A stretch of DNA of 64,000 bases from Rhizobium phaseoli (GTDB taxonomy: Bacteria > Pseudomonadota > Alphaproteobacteria > Rhizobiales > Rhizobiaceae): NCBI RefSeq assembly GCF_010668805.1, contig NZ_WUFT01000003.1, positions 248,001 through 312,000 of the forward strand. The letters are read 5' to 3'. This document shows positions 20,082 through 28,427 of the stretch, piece after piece. The translations under genes and the position numbers were made by a program. Under the pieces are notes generated by a model. That model did no database searches. It was not told the origin of the DNA and was given only the letters and a program-made list of their open reading frames with translations. Each line of letters opens with the position of its first letter. Within the stretch, counting starts at the first letter, position 1.

Positions 20082-21560
20082 ATGTCGAGGATTTCACTCG
20101 GTGGTGCCGTCCTGCGCGGCGCTGTTTCTACTGCTTTGATGGTATCGTTGATGTCCACGTCGGCGCTGGGAGCGTCGGTCGACTTGAGCAAGTGGTCGCC
20201 GGAATATGTGCGCTCCATTGCCGGCACGCAGGATTTCGACACGGCGGCCGATTGCGGCAAGGTCACCCCGCTCGACTATAAGGGGCGACTGACTTTCTGG
20301 TATCAGGGCGTGTTCGAGGGCGACCCCGATCTCCTGCGCCAGTATTATAAAGAGTTCTTCGAGACGTTCCGCAAAACCTATCCAAACATCCAGCTTGAGG
20401 AGCAAGCCCTCACCTATAACGACCTGCTGGATAAGTTCCGGACCGCGCTCCTTGGCAATGCAGCGCCCATGGCGGTTCGCCTGCAGATCCTTGGTGGCAC
20501 CGAGTTCGCCTCAAAGGGCTATTTGCAGCCGCTCAAGCCCGAGGATGTAGGGTATTCGACCGACGATTTCTGGCCCGGCGCAATGAAGGCTGTAACCTGG
20601 GAGGGGGTGACCTACGGCATTCCCACCAACAACGAGACGATGGCGTTCATCTGGAACGCCGACATCTTCAAGCGTGCAGGCCTCGATCCGGACAAGGCTC
20701 CGGCAACCTGGGACGACGTCGTCAAGGATTCCAAGCAGATTCACGACAAGCTCGGCATTGCCGGTTACGGTCTCGTGGCTCGCAAGAATGCCGGCAATAC
20801 GCCATATCGCTTCATGCCGCAGCTGTGGGCCTATGGCGGCGGCGTCTTCGACGAAGCGACCGCCAACCCGACCTATAAGGAGGTCGAGCTCAACAGTTCG
20901 CAGAGCAAGGCGGCACTGCAGGCCTCCTACGATATGTATGTTCGCGACAAGTCGGTTCCGGTTTCGGCGCTCACCAACCAGCAGGCCGACAACCAGCCCC
21001 TCTTCCTCGCCGGCCAGCTCGGCATGATGATCTCGCACCCGTCCGACTACAACGTCATGCTCGACCTGCAGAAAAAGGCGACGGATACCGACAAGGACAA
21101 GGCGCAGACCGTCATCGACAATATGCGCTACGGCCTGATTCCGACTGGCCCCGACGGCAAGCGTGCCGTCGTGTTCGGCGGCTCCAACATTCACATCCTG
21201 AAGCCCGAATATGTCGAGGGCGGCAAGGTGGACGAGCCGGCTGCAAAGGCGATCATCTGCATGTGGACGAGCCCGGAATGGTCGCTGAAGATGGCCTATG
21301 CCGGCTCGAACCCGGGAAACCTCAACGGCTTCAAGACCAAATGGATGAAGGAACGTCTTGATAGTATCAAGTTCCTCGATGTCACGACCTCGATGCTGCC
21401 ATACGGCATTCCGTTCCCGGCGCTGCCACAGTCCCCCGAGATCATGAACATCATCGTCCCGGACATGCTGCAGAATGCCCTGACCGGGGCCATGACCGTC
21501 GACCAAGCAGCCGACGACGCAGCCAAGAAGGTCAAAGACCTGATGGACGGCGGACTCTAG
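20082..21560 (+). CDS. ABC transporter substrate-binding protein, carbohydrate type
   Basis: A 492-residue periplasmic binding protein of the family-1 extracellular solute-binding type. Residues 1-30 are a signal peptide ending in SALGA. The mature part shows the two-lobe features of sugar binders: YGIPTNNETMAFIWNADIFKRAG, TWDDVVKDSKQI, and a later GGSNIHILK segment. It is longer than most (usual 410-440). A GGAGG site lies 8 bases before ATG. It starts the plus-strand operon opposite the GntR regulator, followed by two permeases and an ATPase. The ligand is probably a sugar acid, by context only. Confidence 0.9.
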   Translation: MSRISLGGAVLRGAVSTALMVSLMSTSALGASVDLSKWSPEYVRSIAGTQDFDTAADCGKVTPLDYKGRLTFWYQGVFEGDPDLLRQYYKEFFETFRKTYPNIQLEEQALTYNDLLDKFRTALLGNAAPMAVRLQILGGTEFASKGYLQPLKPEDVGYSTDDFWPGAMKAVTWEGVTYGIPTNNETMAFIWNADIFKRAGLDPDKAPATWDDVVKDSKQIHDKLGIAGYGLVARKNAGNTPYRFMPQLWAYGGGVFDEATANPTYKEVELNSSQSKAALQASYDMYVRDKSVPVSALTNQQADNQPLFLAGQLGMMISHPSDYNVMLDLQKKATDTDKDKAQTVIDNMRYGLIPTGPDGKRAVVFGGSNIHILKPEYVEGGKVDEPAAKAIICMWTSPEWSLKMAYAGSNPGNLNGFKTKWMKERLDSIKFLDVTTSMLPYGIPFPALPQSPEIMNIIVPDMLQNALTGAMTVDQAADDAAKKVKDLMDGGL

Positions 21561-21629
21561 TCGAAGCCAGACGATCTGACCGGCTGCCGACTGCAGCCGA
21601 TCTGTTCCGAAGAACAAGGGCGCGGCATA

Positions 21630-22589
21630 GTGACGATCTTGACTGGCAAGGCCGAGGCTCTCCGAAGACCGAAACCCGATAGGTCGGGCGTGCTGCGAAA
21701 GATTTGGGAGCATCGGGCCGACTACGCCTATGTGCTTCCTGCGATCGCCGTAATGCTCATCGTCATCGCCTACCCTATCTACTACACGATCGAGCTGTCG
21801 TTCTTCAACACACCGCCTGGCCTGCAGCTGCGGGACAAGATTTTCATCGGCTTCGACAACTACATCGCCATCCTCACCAGTCCGGTGTTCTGGAAGGTCA
21901 CCTCGAACACGCTTATCTGGACACTGGGATCCACGTTCATCTCATTTGTCCTGGGGTTTGCCTGCGCCCTGGCGCTCCATCGTGATTTTGTCGGCCGTGG
22001 CATCCTGCGCGCCGTCCTGATCATTCCCTGGGTCATCAGCGCGGTCGCCGCGTCCTATATCTGGAAGTGGATCTATCATTCGGACTTCGGGATCATTGGC
22101 GCGGTGCTGGTCGGTCTCGGATGGGCCGACCGGCCGCCGAATTTCATCGACAGCGTCAGCACGGTGCTGCCCTCGCTGATCGTCGTCAATATCTGGCGAG
22201 AGTTTCCCTTTGCCATGATCATGATGATGGCTGGCCTGCAGACGGTTCCCGACCAGTTGCTGCGCGCCGCAAAAGTCGACGGAGCCAATGCATGGCAGCG
22301 GTTCTGGCACGTCACCTTTCCGCACTTGAGAAACGTCTCGACGGTGACGATCCTTCTGCTGGCAGTGGCCAACTTCAATTCTTTCATCATTCCCTGGATC
22401 ATGACCGGCGGCGGGCCGTCGAACGCATCGCATATCTGGATCACCCACATTTATGAACTCGCCTTCGGCCGCCAGCGCTGGGGGGTGGCATCGGCCTATT
22501 CGGTGCTGCTGTTCCTGATCCTGATGTCGCTCGGCTACTTCTACGTCCGTGCGCTGAGCGGCAACGAGCGGAAGGACGGGAGCGAATGA
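21630..22589 (+). CDS. ABC sugar transporter permease, MalF-type
   Basis: A 319-residue inner-membrane permease with about six membrane spans. The cytoplasmic coupling loop (EAA-type) is near residues 212-230, with the sequence AAKVDGANAWQRF, where the ATPase docks. The start is GTG at 21630, preceded by AAGGGCG. The stop overlaps the start of the second permease (ATGA), which fits a heterodimeric channel made in equal amounts. Belongs to the CUT1 group together with its neighbours. Confidence 0.92.
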   Translation: MTILTGKAEALRRPKPDRSGVLRKIWEHRADYAYVLPAIAVMLIVIAYPIYYTIELSFFNTPPGLQLRDKIFIGFDNYIAILTSPVFWKVTSNTLIWTLGSTFISFVLGFACALALHRDFVGRGILRAVLIIPWVISAVAASYIWKWIYHSDFGIIGAVLVGLGWADRPPNFIDSVSTVLPSLIVVNIWREFPFAMIMMMAGLQTVPDQLLRAAKVDGANAWQRFWHVTFPHLRNVSTVTILLLAVANFNSFIIPWIMTGGGPSNASHIWITHIYELAFGRQRWGVASAYSVLLFLILMSLGYFYVRALSGNERKDGSE

Positions 22590-23476
22590 GCACGATTGCC
22601 GAGACGGTTCATCGAGGCCAGGCGCGTCGCCGCATGCGTATCGATGGATGGCGGTGGGGCGGCCGCATCTTCCTTGTGTTCATGCTGCTTTACACGGCAT
22701 TACCGATGGTCTGGATGCTGATCACCTCGATCAAATCAGGCTTCGCGGCCATGCAGTTCCCGCCGCAATGGTGGCCGGACCATCCTACCCTCGCCAGCTA
22801 CCAGAAGCTGCTCGATCCGCAAAACAGCGTCGGCCAGGACTTCCTGCGCTTCTTCTGGAACAGCCTTTTCGTCTCCACCGTCACGACCATCCTTTCTGTG
22901 ATCGTGGCAGTTCCTGCGGCCTACGCGTTTTCACGCTTCACCTTCCCGGGGCGGAACTTTCTGTTCTTCGCCGTCTTGCTCCGCAACATGTTTCCGGCAG
23001 TGATCTTTCTCGTGCCGCTCTTCATCCTGATGCGCGCGATCGGGCTGGTGAACACGCATGGGTCGCTCGTCCTCACCTACCTCACATTCGGCCTGCCGCT
23101 GGCAATCTGGCTCCTCAAGGGCTTCTACGACAATATTCCGGTGCAACTCGAGCAGGCGGCGCGCATCGACGGAGCAACGCGGTTCCAGGCGTTTCTTCTG
23201 ATCGTGATGCCGCTCTCGGCGCCAGGGATCATCGCCACGGCGATCTATTCCTTCATTGGCGCGTGGAACGAGTACATCTACGCCTACACTTTCCTCTCCA
23301 AGAACGATCAGTTGACGCTGCCGGTCGGCATCCAGCGTTTCTTCTCGGAAAATACAACGGACTTTCCGGGCCTGATGGCGGCCAGCTTCATGATGAGCGT
23401 GCCCGTCGTGGTCCTGTTCCTCGTCCTGCAACGATACTTCGTACGGGCGCTTACGGAAGGCGCAGTCAAGCACTAG
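22586..23476 (+). CDS. ABC sugar transporter permease, MalG-type
   Basis: A 296-residue inner-membrane permease, second half of the CUT1 channel. The EAA-type loop is near residues 187-205 (QAARIDGATRFQAF), and an N-terminal span starts near residue 25. Its ATG overlaps the stop of the first permease. Its own stop codon (TAG, 23474-23476) is the first three bases of a RIME-like repeat, so the repeat now defines the gene's 3' end. The C-terminus still looks complete. Confidence 0.92.
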   Translation: MSTIAETVHRGQARRRMRIDGWRWGGRIFLVFMLLYTALPMVWMLITSIKSGFAAMQFPPQWWPDHPTLASYQKLLDPQNSVGQDFLRFFWNSLFVSTVTTILSVIVAVPAAYAFSRFTFPGRNFLFFAVLLRNMFPAVIFLVPLFILMRAIGLVNTHGSLVLTYLTFGLPLAIWLLKGFYDNIPVQLEQAARIDGATRFQAFLLIVMPLSAPGIIATAIYSFIGAWNEYIYAYTFLSKNDQLTLPVGIQRFFSENTTDFPGLMAASFMMSVPVVVLFLVLQRYFVRALTEGAVKH

Positions 23477-23587
23477 AACAGGATGATTTTAGGCCGGTGG
23501 CCTAAAATCTGAATCCTGTTCTAAATTAAAGAGTTAGAGCATGATGTCATGAGAAAACCGCTGACACTTTTCGGCATCATGCTCTAG
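23474..23587. repeat. RIME-like palindromic repeat, copy A
   Basis: Two neighbouring palindromes. The first runs from TAGAACAGGAT to ATCCTGTTCTA with an inner GATTTTAGGCC/GGCCTAAAATC stem (23474-23523); the second from TTAGAGCATGATG to CATCATGCTCTA (23534-23586). The same unit recurs at 43635-43745 (reverse) and 49366-49480. It fits the Rhizobium intergenic mosaic elements. It lies between permease and ATPase genes of one operon and gives the first its stop codon and the second part of its ribosome site. Confidence 0.85.
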
Positions 23588-23598
23588 GGGAGTTGCCG

Positions 23599-24696
23599 GT
23601 GGCCCACGTGGTCCTTCAAGATCTGGTCAAGACCTACGGCAGCTTCAAAGCTGTCAACAATGTTTCGCTGACGGTCAACGACGGCGAATTCGTCGCGCTC
23701 GTCGGCCCGTCAGGCTGCGGCAAAACCACCACGCTCAATCTCGTAGCGGGGCTCATCCCCATCACATCCGGCGACATCGTCATCGGCGACCGGGGAGTCA
23801 ACGACCTGGACCCCAAAGACCGGGACATCGCAATGGTGTTCCAGAACTACGCGCTCTATCCGCAGAAATCGGTCTACAAAAATCTGGCGTTCCCGCTGCA
23901 GATGCGCAAACTGCCAAGGGACGAGATCGACAAGAAGGTCAGGGAAGCAGCACGCGTACTCGACATGACGCAGTTGCTCGAGCGCAAGCCACGCGAACTT
24001 TCGGGCGGGCAACAGCAGCGCGTGGCGCTCGGCCGTGCCCTCGTTCGCGATCCAGCGGTATTTTTGATGGATGAGCCACTCTCCAACCTCGATGCAAAGC
24101 TGCGCGTGCAGATGCGGTCGGAGATCAAGCGTTTCCACCAGGACCTCAAAGCGACGATCATCTACGTGACGCACGACCAGCTCGAAGCGGTCACCATGGC
24201 CGACAGGATGGCGGTGATGAATGGCGGCTACCTGCAACAATACGATTCACCGGCGCAGGTCTTTGCTCATCCGGTGAACATGTTCGTCGCCAGCTTCGTC
24301 GGCAGCCCGGCGATGAGCCTTGTTCCGCTGGAGACATCAACGGCAGGCGGCAACACCGTGTTGACCAGCGCGGAGGGCTGGCACCTCGAGCTCTCGCCGA
24401 ACAACGCCCGAAGGGTCGAGAGGGCAACAACCAGGAAAGTCGTGCTCGGCGCACGTCACTCCACGATCAAGCTGCACAAGAGTGCGCTGCCTGGAAGCAT
24501 CCCGGCAAAGGCCTACACCGTGGAACCGACCGGAGACGTCACCTTCGTACAGGCGTTGCTGTCCGGCGCCATCGTCAATGTCAGCGTGCCGCCGACCATT
24601 GCCGTCGCGCCCGACGAACAGATTTGGCTCGAGTTCGATCAGGAGCGGATGCATTTGTTCGACGGCGAAACCGAAATGGCCCTGAAGGCCAACTGA
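23599..24696 (+). CDS. ABC transporter ATP-binding protein, MalK/UgpC type
   Basis: A 365-residue ATPase that energises the sugar-type importer. Walker A is GPSGCGKTT (about residues 35-43), the signature is LSGGQQQRVALGRAL, Walker B is VFLMDEPLSNLDAKL, and a C-terminal OB-like regulatory domain (from about 235) marks it as CUT1. No ATG fits; GTG 23599 is chosen over TTG 23593 because the AGGGGAG at 23586-23592 is six bases from GTG but touches TTG. That ribosome site overlaps the end of the RIME-like repeat. Confidence 0.93.
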   Translation: MAHVVLQDLVKTYGSFKAVNNVSLTVNDGEFVALVGPSGCGKTTTLNLVAGLIPITSGDIVIGDRGVNDLDPKDRDIAMVFQNYALYPQKSVYKNLAFPLQMRKLPRDEIDKKVREAARVLDMTQLLERKPRELSGGQQQRVALGRALVRDPAVFLMDEPLSNLDAKLRVQMRSEIKRFHQDLKATIIYVTHDQLEAVTMADRMAVMNGGYLQQYDSPAQVFAHPVNMFVASFVGSPAMSLVPLETSTAGGNTVLTSAEGWHLELSPNNARRVERATTRKVVLGARHSTIKLHKSALPGSIPAKAYTVEPTGDVTFVQALLSGAIVNVSVPPTIAVAPDEQIWLEFDQERMHLFDGETEMALKAN

Positions 24697-24729
24697 GACC
24701 AAGCGGATGCGGGTGAAACGAGGGCGTTG

Positions 24730-25893
24730 ATGACGACGAAGCTTAAAATCACGGCGATCAAACCCTATCCAGTATGGGTCGGAACGCGCAACCAGATGCT
24801 GGTCAAGGTCGAGACCGACAACGGCATCTTCGGCTGGGGCGAGAGCGGTTTGAGCGGTCGCGAGCAGGCCGTGGCTGGCGCCATCGAGCACTATCGCGAG
24901 TTTCTCATCGGCCGCGACCCGATGCAGATTGGTCGGATCTGGCAAGAAGTCTATCGCAGCCAATACTTCGAAGGCGGACGCGTTTTGCAGGCTGCGATTT
25001 CAGCCATCGACATTGCTCTTCACGACATCAAGGGCAAAGCGCTGGGGGTGCCGGCTTACGAATTTTTGGGCGGCAAGCAGCGCGACCGCATTCCGACCTT
25101 TGCCTCGACCGGTGACGAGGCCGAGGGCGATGTTGCAATCGAACGAGCCCGCGAACTACGCGCACAAGGGTGGCAGGCGATCCGCTTCTTCCCCATCGGG
25201 CAAAGCAGCAAGGACGTTTTTGAGCCGCGGGAGTCGATCGGCGCTACCGCAGCTATGCTGAACAAGGCGCGCGAGGTGCTGGGCGACGACGTCGTCCTCG
25301 GCATCGATTATCATCATCGGCTGTCGGTGGCAGAGGCGGCAAGCTTCTGTAACAAGCTTGGCCGTGGCGTGCTTGATTTCCTCGAGGAGCCGATACGAGA
25401 CGAGACACCCGAGGCCTACGAATCCCTGCGCACGATGACCGACATCCCCTTCGCCATCGGCGAGGAATTTGCCAGCAAGTGGCAGTTCCTGCCCTACATC
25501 GAGCGTGGCATCCATCAGTTCAACCGGCTCGATGTCTGCAATGTTGGCGGTCTCACCGAAGCGATGAAGGTCGCGGGCTGGAGCGAAGCGCATTATGTGG
25601 ACCTGATGCCGCACAATCCGCTCGGCCCGGTCTGCACGGCCGCGACCATCCATCTCGCCGCCGCGGTACCGAATTTCGCCTGGCTCGAGACAAGGGCGCC
25701 CGAAGCAAAGCTCGGCTTCGATAATTCCGACTTCTTCCCCGTACAGCCGCGGCTCGACGGCACCGACTATCCCGTCAGCGGTCTGCCGGGGCTCGGCGTT
25801 GAGGTCAACGAAGAAGCGGTCAAGGCGGAGAGCTTTCGCTTCTGGGAAGCGCCGCATCTGAAGCGCCGCGACGGTTCTGTCACAAACTGGTAG
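24730..25893 (+). CDS. Galactonate dehydratase-like enolase-superfamily enzyme
   Basis: A 387-residue enzyme close to E. coli D-galactonate dehydratase DgoD. The active-site pattern is the same with a constant offset of ten residues: Asp193 and His195 (IDYHH), Glu219 (FLEEP), Glu245 (IGEEF) and His295 (MPHNPLGP), against 183, 185, 209, 235 and 285 in DgoD as I recall. The ending DGSVTNW parallels DgoD's DNSVAEW. It should turn an aldonic acid into a 2-keto-3-deoxy acid; the exact sugar is not certain. ATG 24730 follows GAGGGC; the TTG just before is less likely. Confidence 0.88.
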   Translation: MTTKLKITAIKPYPVWVGTRNQMLVKVETDNGIFGWGESGLSGREQAVAGAIEHYREFLIGRDPMQIGRIWQEVYRSQYFEGGRVLQAAISAIDIALHDIKGKALGVPAYEFLGGKQRDRIPTFASTGDEAEGDVAIERARELRAQGWQAIRFFPIGQSSKDVFEPRESIGATAAMLNKAREVLGDDVVLGIDYHHRLSVAEAASFCNKLGRGVLDFLEEPIRDETPEAYESLRTMTDIPFAIGEEFASKWQFLPYIERGIHQFNRLDVCNVGGLTEAMKVAGWSEAHYVDLMPHNPLGPVCTAATIHLAAAVPNFAWLETRAPEAKLGFDNSDFFPVQPRLDGTDYPVSGLPGLGVEVNEEAVKAESFRFWEAPHLKRRDGSVTNW

Positions 25894-25914
25894 TTTCATC
25901 CACCGGAGCCTAAA

Positions 25915-26658
25915 ATGACTGATAAGCATGACATTCCGCGACCGCCCAAAGAGCTGATCGACGCCCTGAAGGAAATCGGCGCCGCGACGGTTGCCGGCAC
26001 GCTTGGCCACATGGGCTTCCGCAATCCGCATATGGTCGGTCCCGTGCCGCAGAATCGCGGGAAGTCGATCGTCGGGCCGGCCCTGACGCTGCAATTCATG
26101 CCGCAGCGGCCGGACCTTTTCACCGAGGGAGAATATGCAGATCCGGAGACGCAGTTGCACCGCCATGTGCTTTATCAGGTGCAGGAGGGCGATGTGGTCG
26201 TAGTCGACGCGCGCGGCGACATGAGCTCGGGCGTCTTCGGCGATATGATGTCGACCTATTTCAAAGGCAAAGGCGGCGCCGGCATCGTGATCGATGGGTG
26301 CATGCGCGATCGGCCCAATGTCGAAAAGCTGGATCTCCCTCTATGGCTGCGCGGCTGGACGCCCAACTATCATGTGCAGACCGGCATCTATCCCAACGCC
26401 GTCAACGTTCCGATTGCCTGCGGCGGTGTCACGGTCATCCCCGGGGACATTATCGTCGCCGACGATGATGGGGTGGTGATGCTTCCAGTCGCGATGGCCG
26501 CCAAGGTCATCGAAGAATCGCAAAAGCATCACGATTGGGAGGAGTTCTCGCGAGTGAAGCTTATGGAAGGCGGGTCGTTGCAGCGCTACTATCCGCTGCA
26601 TGACGACGCCCGCGGAGAGTACGAAGAGTGGCGCAAAACAAACCACTTGGGAACTTAG
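25915..26658 (+). CDS. RraA-family protein, possible 2-keto acid aldolase
   Basis: A 247-residue RraA/HMG-aldolase family protein. Family features are the early KEIGAATVAGTLGHMG, the VVVDARGD strand, a GCMRDRP motif whose Arg-Asp pair matches the metal-aldolase site (G-x20-R-D type), and IIVADDDGVVMLP. Proteins of this fold include 4-hydroxy-4-methyl-2-oxoglutarate aldolases and RNase E regulator RraA. Because it follows a sugar-acid dehydratase by 21 bases, cleavage of a 2-keto-3-deoxy acid is a reasonable guess. It is the last gene of the plus-strand island operon. Confidence 0.82.
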   Translation: MTDKHDIPRPPKELIDALKEIGAATVAGTLGHMGFRNPHMVGPVPQNRGKSIVGPALTLQFMPQRPDLFTEGEYADPETQLHRHVLYQVQEGDVVVVDARGDMSSGVFGDMMSTYFKGKGGAGIVIDGCMRDRPNVEKLDLPLWLRGWTPNYHVQTGIYPNAVNVPIACGGVTVIPGDIIVADDDGVVMLPVAMAAKVIEESQKHHDWEEFSRVKLMEGGSLQRYYPLHDDARGEYEEWRKTNHLGT

Positions 26659-26723
26659 CCATGGATTACCCTTAGTCTAGTGTTGTAAATCGCAGAGATA
26701 CACATTTGACGAAGGTCGAGAAA

Positions 26724-27224
26724 ATGCAGCAGCCGTCCACCATGGCTTACAGTCTCAACCAACGTTTCCTGCATTGGGCGATCGCGCTGCTGATCTTCTT
26801 CAATCTGCTGTTTCCCGACGGCATGAATGTCTGGCATCGGCTGATGCGTAGAGGCGAAGTGCCGACGCCGGAGCAGGTTGCGTCGGCGAATATCCATGCC
26901 TATGTCGGCATCGCCATCCTGTTGCTTGCGGTCGTCCGGCTCGGGCTGCGTTTTACCAAAGGCGTGCCGGCCGAGGTGGCGGAGGAGCCGGCGATCTTCC
27001 GTCTTGCGGCGAAGCTTGCCCATGCCGGTCTGTACATTCTGATCTTCGCCATGCCGCTTACGGGCATCGCCGCTTACTATTTCGGCATCAATCCCGCTGG
27101 GTCGTTCCACGCGGATATCCTGAAGATCATTCTCTGGGCGCTGATCGCGGCGCATGTCGCCGGCGCGCTCGTCCATCAGTTCTATTGGAAAACCAATGTG
27201 CTGCGGCGGATGACGCTCGGCTGA
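26724..27224 (+). CDS. Cytochrome b561 family protein
   Basis: A 166-residue inner-membrane haem protein with four predicted spans. Candidate haem-ligand histidines are in RFLHWAIALL (near residue 17), ANIHAYVGIA, KLAHAGLYIL and AAHVAGALVHQ. It probably shuttles electrons between the quinone pool and a periplasmic acceptor. The open frame begins with TTG 26706, but ATG 26724 has AAGG upstream and a better N-terminus; ATG 26742 is also possible. It marks the return to the core genome after the catabolic island. Confidence 0.85.
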   Translation: MQQPSTMAYSLNQRFLHWAIALLIFFNLLFPDGMNVWHRLMRRGEVPTPEQVASANIHAYVGIAILLLAVVRLGLRFTKGVPAEVAEEPAIFRLAAKLAHAGLYILIFAMPLTGIAAYYFGINPAGSFHADILKIILWALIAAHVAGALVHQFYWKTNVLRRMTLG

Positions 27225-27237
27225 GCGCCTGGTCGGT

Positions 27238-28311
27238 TCAGTTCACCGCCGTCACCGTAAAACCCTGCTGGCGCAGCAGTTCGATGACGCCGGCCTTGCC
27301 GGGCAGGTGCAGGGCGCCGACCGCCATGAAGACGTTGCCACTGTCGAGAATGGGGGCGGCGCGCTCGGCCATCACCTTGTTGCGGTCGAGGATGACGCGC
27401 TGTTCGAAGGCGGCGTAGTCGTTATCTTCGCCTTCCGTCTGCGGCGTCACGGTCTTCAGCATCGGCATGGTCAGGCCGATATCGCCGGAGAGATAGAGGT
27501 CGGTCATCGTCTCGACGACATCGCTCATTTTGTCGCCGAGCTCCAGCGTCTCGATCAGCGATTTCAGATGGAATTCGATCGGCAGGTCGGCCATGGCCTG
27601 GATCTGTTCACCAAGGGTTTCCAGCCCCTTGACCTGCTTTCCCTGAGCAACGGCGTCGGTGGCGATCTTCTGGTCGAGAAATTGTACGCCTTTGGACTTG
27701 CGGGCGATCTCGCAGGCCGGCAGGGCGACCGCGCTGGAAATCATCCAGGGCCGCATGCGGGAAACCGCACTGAGCGGAATGCCGCGCTGCTTCAAGCCGG
27801 CCTCGAGGCGCTTGTAGTCTTCGGGGGAGAGCAGCTTGTCGATCGTCGTGCCGTCGGTGAACATCGTCAACTCCGGCTTTGCGAGCAGGGCGGCGGTCGC
27901 CTTGCGCTCGTCGAGGATTTCGTCGGATTCGATGATGATCGTATTGGCCGCGTCGTGGGCTGCCTGGGCGCGTGGCGGCAGGGCCAGCACACGCGGGTCG
28001 GTGACGTGCATGCTGCCGAGCAGCCATGAGGGTGCAAGTCCGGGCTTTTCGATCTTCCAGAAGATGCCCTTGCCGTTCGGCGTTGCATCGGCTTCCTTCA
28101 GTGCCTCGGCATAGCGGGCCGGGTCGTTCTGCTGCAGCTCGACCATCAGGTTGCGGCCCGTGCAGGTGCTGTCCTCGGCGGCAGCCGACCTTGCGGCCAG
28201 GAAGGCCACAAACAGGGCTGCAAGAAGCAGCATGTGAAAGGCCGCAATCAGCCAGAGCAGCAGATTGCCGGGTGCTGCGAGAAAAGTCCGGCGGCCGATC
28301 GATGTCGTCAT
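27238..28311 (-). CDS. TraB/GumN family protein
   Basis: A 357-residue membrane-anchored protein of the TraB/GumN group. A hydrophobic segment (about residues 13-40) anchors or exports it, and the soluble part shows the family blocks FWKIEKPGLAPSWLLGSMHVTD at the start, ESDE soon after, and GALHLPGKAGVIELLRQQG near the end. These conserved His/Glu residues suggest a metalloprotease-like Tiki fold. Its substrate is unknown. Start 28311 puts the hydrophobic stretch near the N-terminus; a start at 28368 would add 19 charged residues. Convergent with the cytochrome b561 gene. Confidence 0.8.
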   Translation of the reverse strand: MTTSIGRRTFLAAPGNLLLWLIAAFHMLLLAALFVAFLAARSAAAEDSTCTGRNLMVELQQNDPARYAEALKEADATPNGKGIFWKIEKPGLAPSWLLGSMHVTDPRVLALPPRAQAAHDAANTIIIESDEILDERKATAALLAKPELTMFTDGTTIDKLLSPEDYKRLEAGLKQRGIPLSAVSRMRPWMISSAVALPACEIARKSKGVQFLDQKIATDAVAQGKQVKGLETLGEQIQAMADLPIEFHLKSLIETLELGDKMSDVVETMTDLYLSGDIGLTMPMLKTVTPQTEGEDNDYAAFEQRVILDRNKVMAERAAPILDSGNVFMAVGALHLPGKAGVIELLRQQGFTVTAVN

Positions 28312-28427
28312 GATGATTGTTCCGGTCACATGCCTAGTGGCTTCATGCTCTACGCCCGGCTTGCGCATATTCCTTTAAGAGAATGCGTTAACGAAAGCTT
28401 AGGGTCTTTCTTGCTCCGGCAGAATGT

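Noticed and set aside
22648-23505. A 285-codon frame overlapping the MalG-type permease
   Set aside because: It is a shifted frame of the permease, arginine- and proline-rich, without membrane or family features.
15113-26705. Integrase, insertion sequence or tRNA attachment site for the catabolic island
   Set aside because: No transposase, integrase, tRNA or direct repeat is visible at either border; the island status rests on gene content and the Ku-like scrap only.
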